This document shows, in pieces, positions 34,606-44,521 of a DNA stretch of 64,000 bases. Source of the stretch: Polymyxa betae (Eukaryota > Endomyxa > Phytomyxea > Plasmodiophorida > Plasmodiophoridae); the NCBI GenBank assembly GCA_003693705.1, contig RBZT01000234.1, positions 20,282 to 84,281 on the forward strand, read 5' to 3'. The position numbers and the translations under genes were made by a program. Position 1 is the first letter of the stretch. Each line of letters opens with the position of its first letter. The notes below the pieces were generated by a model. The model was not told the DNA's origin, did no database searches, and saw nothing but the letters and a program-made list of their open reading frames with translations.

Positions 34606-37600
34606 ATGTCGTCGCGATGCATCGATTACTTCGCTCTGGTTCGATGTCGTAACACTCCGGCTTTCACAACCGAAGTACAATTGCGGTTTCCGCTTGATGA
34701 TCATGCGGATTGTGCCTTCCCGAAAGAATTGCACATGGTAATAAATTGATATAGTTAGTACAAAAGTATTTATTCGGAATTATAGTTCTGCTTTCCTACT
34801 GGGGATGACATTTTCCGCCGACCTGAAACGGTCCTTCGAGAATTTAGGTTAATGAAGTCATAGCAGCGCTGTGTTTGTAGCTGACGACGATATCAGCTTT
34901 CTCTTAACAGAAATTGATGGACGCCGTGTATACGTCAGCATTATTCGATTTCCCGATGAACACTCAGATGGATCGGTCTGCTGTCTTGCGCTGACGTCAC
35001 ATTGGCCGTTCTACAAACAAATGCTGCAATTCCTAAGATATCTTCGTGCAACTCTTACGACATCCAGGTAGCTGTCTGCCCTGATCGCTGCCGTTTGGTC
35101 CAATAAGACTTTTACAGAACATTTGCCGCTCCTCTTGAATCAATCCTTACGAATCTGATTTTTGAGGTTCCATTGCCTCCTCGTGGAAGAACAGAGGTAT
35201 TAAGATTGTTGTTAATGAACTTCATCACAGTGTCTTATTGTTGACCTTAGGTGATCGTGCCATTAATCAGCACAAATACCGCCCCAATGGAGCTTTGCTT
35301 TAGGCGGCCGCCACCAAATTCTGGCGCTCTTATTGACTACGACTTTAGTGCATTGTTTTACTACTTCTCCCTCGATAGCATAATCACTGTATTCAGCGCC
35401 ATATTCAGCGAAAGGCGAATTGTGCTGGTTTCAAGTCATGAATCATGCTTGACGACGCTATTCGAAGCTGTTCGTATTACACTTCTCTTGCAATTTCCTT
35501 TTCTCAGACATGAACAGTTCAATTGCTTAATTTTTCCGTTTCTATGGCGTCATGCATATATTCCACTCTTGCCCTCGTCTCTGGTTGATTACATCTGCGC
35601 TCCAATGCCGTTTTTGATGGGAATATGCCGAGTGTACTTGCCAGAAAAATCGGCTCTCAATGGCGTCGTGCTCATCGATTGCGACATGAACCATGGTATT
35701 CTGGCCTTGAGACTTTTTGTGATTTCCATTTTGAAGTTTATATTACAGTTACTTTCTTTGACGAGTCAGGAAATGAAGCGACGCCAACTCCATTGCCCGC
35801 TTTACCAGATCGTGCCGGAAAACAGCTTTTGAAACGCTTACGGGCCTTAATTTCACTACAAGAAACGTAAACCCGACATTATTCGTTTTGCCTTTTGCTG
35901 GTGATTAATACGCAATGGCATAGAAATCTCGTCTGCCCGCCTGACGTTCCCATTGATCATGGCTCAGTTAAAGATTGTTTTCTACGATTCTTTGCCGCCA
36001 TCTTCCTCAATTTTCATTCCCATTTTGATGACTCCAAAGAACAATGCTTCGATAAGAAAGCGTTCCTCGAAGCCTGCTCAGAACGGTTTAGATGCCTATC
36101 GTACTGCAATCGATTGCTGATTGTCCATTTAGCTGCGAGTTTGTAAACCAACTGCTAAATACGCAGATGTTTGCTTCGTTTCTTGACGAGCGCATTCAGT
36201 TCTCAGATGATATGGATACTCTGCTTTTTGATGAATACATTCGGCGAGAGCAAGGGAAACCGGCAGCATTTCTTGCAGACACTTCCCAGGTTGCCGATAT
36301 TTAACAATTCGCAACGTATTCATGGTTTCGTTTAGACACACCAGTCCCGGTATGTTTGCCAATCGCCGATAACGAGCGGGAAGGTCACGTATGATTTTGG
36401 GTTTCCTCAAAGTTGGGATACTGTGTCAATTCCTGCTTCAAGGTCAACCGAAATTCTGGTTGATATCTCAACAGAATCCCAGAGAGCGACAACTACGGTA
36501 TGTCTTGGCTATTTCTCCTTACTTCTGCTTTCTAATGATTATAAGGGAATGTCATATGCCTCTTTAAAATTCTTCATGGATCAGGCAAGAATATCTCATG
36601 TCAATTGTTTCTTAAATCTCACAGTCCAACAGAAAACATATTCTCGAAAGCTCCACACAATGTCTCAGCAGTGTGGGCGGGATGATCAAATGTTTCTGTC
36701 CATTGTTAAAAGTATGAGTGAATGGACTACGTTGCAACGTTCAGCTGCGACGACGGAATGCAAATTGCGATTGAATAAGATGAGTCCTGGGGATGAGTTT
36801 TCAATTGCTGACGTTTGGAATCAAGTTTGCGTTTATGTTGAGTAAGTCAGGCAATCCAGTATGTATTGATATTTTGTTTACTAAAGTTAGAGCGACCCAA
36901 AATACCAGACATGCTGAAATGAAGACCATGAACTCTTTGAACGATGATCTGGCCGAACAGATTCACTTCATAGATCGAGAAATTAGGATTCTTTTTGACG
37001 AATCAAAGTAAAGAGTGTCTCAAAATCTACATCATGCATTAATGCAGTGGATTCAGGCAACTTGATGCCGAAGCTACCATGCGCAAAACGGAACTGGAGC
37101 GTGTCAAGCTGCTCTTGGTGAACTCGCGCCAGAAGTTGGCATTAACCGAGCAAGAATCAAGACTACCAGCAGATTTACGCAAATCCGTTTCTCTTTTCAG
37201 GCAAAGTGATCTATCACGCCTTGGTAACGCTTCAGTTTGCATAAACCCATTGATCTCACGAATCTTGCCTTGTAGTCGCTGCCAGATCAGAGGTTCAAGC
37301 AATAAGTATTGAACAGAGCGAAGCGGAAACTGCTTTCTGGACGCATTTGGATCTGTACAACTCCCGGATTCCACAGATTATTTCGGAGCTTCAACGATTG
37401 AATCTATGTCGCGTAGCTGCTCTGAAATCAGCACTGAAGCTGTAGGTACAACGAAGTGTTGAGCATCGAATGTCTAACACTGATATTGTAGACTGACTTC
37501 CAGCCGATTGGAACAACTTCATCAAGAGACGTTAGCGCTTCAGAACCTTTCAGATTCCATCAATTCTGTCAACATAGACGAGACATTGTGAGTTTTCTAC

Positions 37601-40520
37601 CACCAGCATCATCCAGGTCTGACAATGATTCAGGTTTCGAGACAATTTTCCTGCAGCATCTGTCCAACCTAGTCCTCACACGGAGCCAGAGTCTCTTCAT
37701 GCATTCACACCAAGCCCAGTTCCTACACCAAGCGTGAGGCTCGGGGCATCAGATTCTAGGGACTCGCCAGTAAGCTAAGCTTTTTGTCGCTCTGATTCAT
37801 TTATTCTTGACTGCGATTAAAACTTTATATAGACTAATTCATTAGCGAGAATGTCTTTCTCAGCGGACTCCACCAAGTTGTTCCGTTATTCGATTTTACT
37901 TTGGGGGCAATTTGATGTAGTATTTCAACATGCTGTTCATGGAAAAGCAGTTGTAAAGCAACTCTCTATTATCGTGGATGCTGCTTCTGGTCTTTTCGAG
38001 GTATACTTGCTCAGATCGAACGTCGCTCCTGGTTTTGATAATTTAACAGTTCGTCTCTCGCAGCATGGGTAAACTACCTAAATCCAGGTTTGTCTCATCA
38101 TTCAATATGGTCGCTCAATCATAGCTCAATCACAGCAGCGGTCCATCTCGAACAATATCGGCAACTGGTTCATTATCTTCAAAGTTAGTTTCTGCCCGCT
38201 ACATTGTTCGCCATTGTGATGTGGAAAACGCGATTGACGATCAGCTCGATGCGCTTTGCTATGAAGGCTCTCAACAAACGTTACTGATATCACGAAAACT
38301 TCAGCAACTAGTTAGTCTATATTCCTGACAGACTCTGCCGAATTCTTATCTTCTTTCAGTTTGTAGAGATCCGAGTCTTGAAGCGGGAATGTAAGGGCTC
38401 GTTCACAATGATTCAGCGCCGTAGAAATAAACTCGAATCCGATATTCAAGCTGCGAATGAGATTTATCACAAAAATGGTGCTGTGGGATATCCAGTTTTC
38501 TCAAATGTACTGGCATAAGTTGGTACTGATACGACATAAATTTTAACCAATTTCCTTAGACCAATTCAGTTTCAAAATCGCAAAGAGAAATCGATATGCT
38601 TGCCAGGCAATGGGAAACCGCTCTGGTTCAACATCAGCTTGGCAATGCACATCTGCTCGATCAGTTTCAGAGGATCGAGCAACTCCGCCTTACGTCGCTG
38701 AAGAAGATAATGACCGATCTGCATAGCGCTTTGAATGATTTCTGTTCTAATTGGAGAGAAAGTACGAGCAAATGGTGCAAAAATGTCGGCGTTGCTGATG
38801 TGATATTTTCAGTGCAAGCACGGCTTCTATCAACAGTCGATGATGTCAACGTTAGCGTGATCATTGCCGAATATGCTGCCCAATTTCCAGAAGAACAAAG
38901 CAACAAAGAAGTAATGGGAATGTGCTTGAGCGCATTCACGAATGTAACTCTGGGATTTAGCTGTTTGATTTTGTTGGAGATGGAGTCGAGCACGTTTCCG
39001 GCTTGATAGCCTTAATGGAGAATCTTGTCAGTATCGATGAAAAACTGTCCAGCAAGCTACGAAAAATAGCATGGAGTATAGAATTTCAAGAGGTACAGAA
39101 CGGCAAAGTGTTTAACTTGTTTTTGATGCAAAAGTTTAGGCGATGCCATCTATATCAAAGGCATTGGGGTCGGTTTCATCATTTTTCCAGTTTTGGCCGA
39201 AAGCGCTTGATAAAGATGTCATGATCCGGAGGTTGAAAACTTGAAACATTGTGAAAATCTTTCTAAAACGACATCAGGGACGACATTGTTGAACTGCGAC
39301 GATTGCGAGATCAATGGCAATCGAAACTCGCTATTGCCATAAACAAGGCTCAGGTTAGGTTACTTAATCAATATGAAAAGCCATCACCAAAAGTCTTAGG
39401 TGGAAAAGAAGAATCGAGATGCTGTGGTATCATCATATGAGCATGCTCGAGCTGATCTCGCCAAAGCAATGCAAACAGTCACTCAAAATCGGGAGCGTCT
39501 TACCAGAGCCGAGTCGGAAAGTTCCCAGCCCGACGCTGGCCTGAGAATAATGAAGTTTATGAAAACCCCAATTGACAAACAACGGTAAGCATCCTCGAAA
39601 GGAAATAGCTTTCCCAACTAAATTGTGAAGGATTCGCCTTGTAGAATCTCAGGCTGAACTAGAAGCAGCACATGCTAATTGTAGTCGTCTCGAACTGGAG
39701 ACGAAAAATACAGAACAAAAATACACTTCAGCGATCAGTTCACTTCGCGCCTTTGCACTGGTCGGGAATTGGGCAGAGCCTTTGTCAGAACCTAATATCC
39801 TTTCAGGAAATCGAACAGGCTCGCCTCAGTGGCCTCTTTACAATAACGAAAAAATTCATGCAACATGTCATGCAAGGCAACGGCATTATTGCTGATGCTG
39901 TTAGTTCGTTGGCGACGGCTGTTCGGGAGGGTATATAGTGTGTCATATCATCGTTGTGTATATACACCAAGCGTTGTTTGTAGTTGATGTCCAATTGGAC
40001 ATGACTAGCTGGGTCGAAACCATGAGAACGAAAACCTCTTTCGAATGCCCAGAGGTTGTCTTACGTAATCTGGAACGGGGTGTTGAAGATGCAGATCTGC
40101 AAATACAAGATCGGAGTGATGGTGCTTCAGCTGAACCACAATCCATGAAGTATCTGCGTCCAATTGCTGAGCACGGTAAGACGACGCCATACCCAAATGG
40201 TATCACTAATATCCTTGCAGCAACACTGGAAACCACAACCACATCAACTGCCATTTCAGGCAGTAACTCTCCAAAGCCGTTTTACACAATCAATGATCAT
40301 ACAAACGGAGAAAATTCTCTATCAGTATGAACACGAACTTATACACCGATTGATGATAACCATGACACTACAGAATGAAACAGACGATGGGCGTTCCAAT
40401 CAAGCACCTCTTGCGAATGAAGCTCCTGAAGGATTTGATCTGGCCCCTCCCCAACGAATAAGGCATTTGGCTGCCGGTTTTGTCTCCGATGCATCAAGTG
40501 TAAGTACTCTAAGCGATTAG
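34606..40520 (+). CDS. DENN-domain protein with three C-terminal F-BAR-like domains
   Basis: A multi-exon gene from ATG 34606 (MSSRCIDYFALVRC). uDENN: VQLRFPLDDHADCAFPK and ISFLLTEIDGRRVYVSI. Core DENN: LIFEVPLPPRGRTEVIVPLI, ITVFSAIFSERRIVLVSS, HAYIPLLPSSLVDYICAPMP, FLMGICRVYLP and VVLIDCDMN. dDENN: SVKDCFLRFFAAIFLNFHSH and LLNTQMFASFLDERI. DENN proteins are Rab GEFs. The frame passes unbroken from dDENN (36290) into VTYDFGFPQSW, the start of a first F-BAR-like unit (KTYSRKLHTMSQQ; later FWTHLDLYNSRIPQIISELQ). A second begins LLWGQFDVVFQHAVHGKAVV near 37880 and includes LLDQFQRIEQLRLTSLKKIM near 38660. A third begins LFDFVGDGVEHVSGLIALME near 38970, with EIEQARLSGLFTITKKFMQ near 39810. A disordered tail ends VSDASSVSTLSD. 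The phase between exons 1 and 2 and part of F-BAR 2 are unresolved. Confidence 0.82.
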
Positions 40521-40763
40521 ATGCAATCATCGTTGAGCGTATGAGCATCAAAAATGGCCAATGCAGAAAGGGACAGACTGCATATTTGCTTTATCAAACA
40601 ACGATACAAACAGCAGGCCAGAAAGAATCCCATTCCGGTAGATCTTTAAAAATGTATAATTATTTCATAAATGATAAACTGCATACAATATTAATGGCAA
40701 TAGTTACCATGGAAACAGTAAAATCATCGGTACCGCTTAGACAGATATATAAAACGATCGTAC

Positions 40764-41311
40764 TCAGTGCCTAACACAAAGCGGTGGAAAGTGGTCAATT
40801 CTTCGCCGTTTACGGAACATAATCAGGTTTCGACAAAGAATGAAACGCCCGATTTTATATTTCTGGTCTTCTTCAGCGGTTGATAACTACAGCCCATTGA
40901 TTTCTGAACTCAGTACGAATATTGAATAGGCATGTATGGCTTACATAATGCCAACCAAGCTCAGCTCCACATTCGAGGCAGTATATTGGACAGATGACAT
41001 GCAAGCCGGTGTTCAGCATTTGCTGTCTCGCCGGACCGAATCGTAAGTTCGCCCTGGAATCACTGTTGGCAGAGGACTTAACCAAAAGCATCCAGTTCAT
41101 ATCCTCACACAAAGTTGAATAGATAAGCAGGGCTTGACTGACTGATGAAGTTCTACCATCAGTTTCAGAACAGGCTCAATTGCACTGAGCCAGCAATGAC
41201 ACCTACTTTGCTGATCAGGTCGCGCTTCACAGCCAGGTGCATCCGACAATGGCGGCAGATAATAACCGAATCCGTCGAACCGTTATAATATTGGACCAGA
41301 AGATGACCCAT
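40764..41311 (-). CDS. Yippee-like zinc-binding protein (YPEL)
   Basis: Three exons (41311–41207, 41103–40945, 40886–40764) join in frame to 128 residues, the usual YPEL size. The first metal-binding pair is in IICRHCRMHLAVKRDLIS, and the second is in CPIYCLECGAELGWHY. Between them are SRANLRFGPARQQMLNTGLH and, at the end, the AEEDQKYKIGRFIL signature. YPEL proteins are small, highly conserved zinc proteins linked to cell division and the CTLH ubiquitin ligase in animals. About 20 basic residues follow the domain, longer than usual. Introns are 103 nt and 58 nt. Confidence 0.94.
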
Positions 41312-41472
41312 GATCGGATGACACTAAGTGATAGTTCCCTGCGATGAACCGAAATCTTATATGATGCGCAGCCGCTCATTGCACCCCGCTGAAAGCCATC
41401 TATAGTCTATCGGCATGGCGCGACCGCCAATCATCTTCTGCCATGCAATAACGAGGTTGCTGCTGGGCGGTT

Positions 41473-41638
41473 ATGCCGGCCCATCCGCAACAGGCGCAGA
41501 TTGAGGATCTGGAGGGGTTCCATCGTGTATATAGCATTTGTTGCTGGTTCCTGTTTGTGTGTATAGATGTATCGACACCAGCAAGCCATTGTTGAAGATC
41601 TCGATAAGAGAGCCTTTCAGCGTAGTATTCAGCTATAA
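41473..41638 (+). CDS. Possible 41-residue protein, two exons
   Basis: Exons 41473–41526 and 41567–41638 flank a 40-nt intron with GTATAT and TATAG ends, in phase 0. The joined product starts MPAHPQQAQIEDLEGFH and ends DLDKRAFQRSIQL, a helical, charged small protein. The clean splice and protein-like composition argue for a real gene, but its length gives little statistical weight. No family is recognised. It is convergent with the nitrobindin gene. Confidence 0.4.
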
Positions 41639-41687
41639 GCTTGCGAGGGATAGAGAAAACTGGAACAGTGACGTCTGAGGTATCAGT

Positions 41688-42503
41688 TTAATTGCAGAGA
41701 TGCTGACGATGGAGAACAGCTTCCAAATGCTTTGTTAGAACGGGATTCGATTCCGTAGCCATATCGATCGTATAGTGCAGTTCGTCGTTCTGAACTCGAA
41801 TCTTTCTTCTACCATAGAAAATCAATACGATTATAAAGCACATTCATGAACCATACCGAATCTGGGTGACAAACGGTGAAGAAGCGTGGCTGATTCGATT
41901 TATTGCTTTCGACTCCAGTTCAATAACAAGTTCGCCGCTACTATCAATGAGGTGTTGTTTTCCAAAGGCCTCAGAACAAACTACTTCTCTGCATTGAGTG
42001 TTCCTTCGCTGATCTCAGTTAGGCCCTTAGCATGACAGAAAACGGCTTCGATTTTGTCGTTATCGAAGACTTGCAGGTAGCCAGACTCACCGTGCATTGG
42101 CATCGATGTTTCGAACTGGAATCGTCACGACTATAAGCTCAAGGCGAGAGATGGGCATGGACATACATTTTTAGTTTGCTGTATCATGAAGAGAAATGGC
42201 TGGCCTGTAGAGGAGAAGGAGATGGAATCTTGGTACTTGAAGGACTTGATAGTTGGATACTCACCAGACCCCATTCCTACCTTTCGAGCATCAATATCAA
42301 GTGATAATTTCATCCCATATCAACAAACAACAAAAATCAAACCAAAACGTCGTAGCAAAAAGCCATTTCGCACTACCCATGAGCCTGTAAAGATGTCACA
42401 TGGAATCAGTAAGGGCAGTCATCTACCCACCAAAAAGATCCTGAACAATTGACAATTTCGGATGGATCTGCTTAGAGGATTCCATTGTCGGATGAGCACT
42501 CAT
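41688..42503 (-). CDS. Nitrobindin (THAP4 C-terminal/DUF1794 heme protein)
   Basis: About 177 residues from ATG 42503 in six exons. Hallmarks in order are IHPKLSIVQDLFGSW, VGMGSGEYPTIKSFKYQDSI, GQPFLFMIQQT, MPMHGESGYLQVF, AKGLTEISEGTL, RRRKIRVQNDELHYTIDMAT and PVLTKHLEAVLHR. The His in the last segment is the expected proximal heme ligand. These are the conserved strands of the 10-stranded nitrobindin barrel, which holds ferric heme and isomerises peroxynitrite to nitrate. The W of GSW comes from an 8-nt micro-exon (GCTCATGG, near 42400). A 45-nt intron sits between NAE and NSGEL. There is no THAP DNA-binding domain, so it is a stand-alone nitrobindin as in plants and bacteria. Confidence 0.93.
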
Positions 42504-43518
42504 TCTATATTTCGTCGAAATTTGCCAAAATAAAGAAACCAAACGGAAGGTATCAAAGTTGCGCAATCCGCTGCTTTATTCCTTTGGCTTGCTTTCAACA
42601 GGTTTTTCTTTGTTCGGTTTTCTTCCCACGCCAGAGTGACTCGTTTCGACACTGTCTTCGCTGTCGGTATCGTCCAGCATGGCTAGAAGTAGAAGAATAT
42701 CATCGCTGTCGTCACTATCGCTGTCGTTAAACAGTCTCGACTGTCACTGTTGCCAGAATGTAGCTTGATCCATGATCGATCGCAGATAGTGATTGCACGT
42801 GCCGGTGGAGGACCCCGTCCAAACCTTTATTTCAAATATCAATATGTAAATGTGATGATAAAGATGTAATTGCGCGCGTTGCTGCCGGTGCTGGCGGTGC
42901 ACATGCTCTAAAAGTTAAATAAAGCAAGCGTTTAAAGCAAAATTTGTGCGGGAGGGAATTAAACCTGCTCGCTTTGAAACAAAAGCAATCTATAATCAAA
43001 CTCGATATGACACGCCAATCACTTCGTGGGCGACTGTTGGAGGATGCTGAACAGTGCTTTCTGCTGCTCTGCATGCAATATGCCATATCTCGCAATAGGA
43101 ACCGTCATCGCGCTGATAGGTTAAAGCAAACTTGCCAATAAACTGATACAGTTTATTGCTGTGCTTCGTCACGTTGGAAACTCCATTTGTTTTGATTTTA
43201 CACAGAATCATTCCTGTTTAGGTTCGAAATGTCGCGCCTCGTCGCAGGTTGCCTAGAGACCTGGGAGGTATAGGAATCTGAGGAAGAAGTTCGATGCTGT
43301 GCGATGCCCTTTAATAAAGAAATAGAAGAACAACAACCTACAACCGGTAGTACGTAATACTTGAAATATATGCATTGAACATTATAAAAGCTGAAAATGT
43401 TGAAGGATAGAGCCAATATAATTACGGACGAAAATGAAGCAGATGTCAATTAAGTTTAGAACGTCATATGACTATAAAAGATCATAGTTAGTTCTATCAA
43501 TTCGAAGATTAAGGAGTT
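42504..43518. other. Gene-poor stretch with two weak open frames
   Basis: Minus-strand 42730–42588 encodes an acidic tail (FNDSDSDDSDDILLLLAML, then DDTDSEDSVETSHSG). It may be the last exon of a small gene, with MDQATFWQQ just upstream blocked by a TGA in my reading. A second minus-strand frame at 43211–42996 contains LYQFIGKFALTYQRDDGSYC and may be an exon. Neither can be joined to a full gene, and nothing else is recognisable. Confidence 0.3.
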
Positions 43519-44310
43519 TTAGAAAGAGAAGAAGGGCGAAAGCAATAACGACACTGCCAGAGGTACTAACTCCATCATTGCATTGTCATCGATGAAGGAT
43601 AGTTTGGGATATTCGGCAGCTACGCTTAAAGGTCCCATAATGGCAACCAGCCACCAGACCGCTTCCCGAATCGTAGCTCCAATCGCAGCCCAAATCGCCC
43701 AAACGGCCACAGTCGCGATACAGCTCCTTTCTAAAGTCGAGAATCCATGACCAGGCCTGAACAGTCTTCCGAATACGCCATGAGATTTCAGCTCGCCGAT
43801 TAACGGGTCGATTATGCCCAGCGTCCATAAAATCGGCATACCGATTATAGCTCGCTCACCAAATTGCTGATCGGAGGCCCAGGGTCGTTTTTGGGGCGCA
43901 GCGATCAAGACAACAGCAGCACCAATCGTTCCCCAGGCTTGAGCTGAAACTTGATCGGCTTCATAGCTTCGGAATCCGAAACACACGAACTTGAATCGTA
44001 TTCGGATCAGTTCGAGAACGACTTGGATCAGAGCCAGGATCGTGAGGATCTTCGACGCAGAGATGCCAAAGAACTGCCCGATCTCATTGTAAAAGTAATA
44101 ATATAGAAATGAGCAAGATGTGAACAGGCCGATATGGTACGAACGCCTGAACAAATGAGGAAGTCCACCACGTCCATGACCGCCGACCGTTAATGCAGCT
44201 GTATTCTGATCAGAAGGGATCCCAGAATTCTGTGATGAATTTCCTGGAGGTCTAGAAACATTGTCTAAAGGAACAGCAGCGACATCAATATCGACTACCT
44301 GGCCATCCAT
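43519..44310 (-). CDS. Multi-pass membrane protein, possibly CTP-dependent lipid-kinase-like
   Basis: An intronless 263-residue protein from ATG 44310 (MDGQVVDIDVAAVPLDN). After a polar N-terminus of ~50 residues with a basic HLFRRSYHIG patch, six to seven hydrophobic segments follow. A loop reads LGIIDPLIGELKSHGVFGR, then after a short gap STLERSCIATVAVWAIWAAI, and a later loop reads AAEYPKLSFIDDNAM. Spacing of Asp-Pro, Gly, a Thr-Leu-Glu/Arg-Ser run and a late Asp pair loosely recalls the dolichol-kinase/diacylglycerol-kinase (CTP) family. The resemblance is by eye and weak. A generic polytopic protein of ER or plastid membranes is equally possible. Confidence 0.6.
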   Translation of the reverse strand: MDGQVVDIDVAAVPLDNVSRPPGNSSQNSGIPSDQNTAALTVGGHGRGGLPHLFRRSYHIGLFTSCSFLYYYFYNEIGQFFGISASKILTILALIQVVLELIRIRFKFVCFGFRSYEADQVSAQAWGTIGAAVVLIAAPQKRPWASDQQFGERAIIGMPILWTLGIIDPLIGELKSHGVFGRLFRPGHGFSTLERSCIATVAVWAIWAAIGATIREAVWWLVAIMGPLSVAAEYPKLSFIDDNAMMELVPLAVSLLLSPFFSF

Positions 44311-44521
44311 GAAGATGGGCAAATGACAGTGATAATGATGGTATTGCTAAAATACAGGCAGTCATAACGAAATGGGTCCGAATCTGATCGATGCAAAGAT
44401 TAATCGAGGCATGGAATAGTCTCGAAGGATGAGATCGACAGGCTGAGCAAGCAATATATTCTATTAACGATTAAAATGATGTCGAAATATTGTAGATAAC
44501 GCAAAGCTAACATCGTACAGA

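Noticed and set aside
40541-40774. A plus-strand frame after the DENN/F-BAR stop
   Set aside because: It is AT-rich and featureless, and it runs into the 3' end of the Yippee gene on the other strand.
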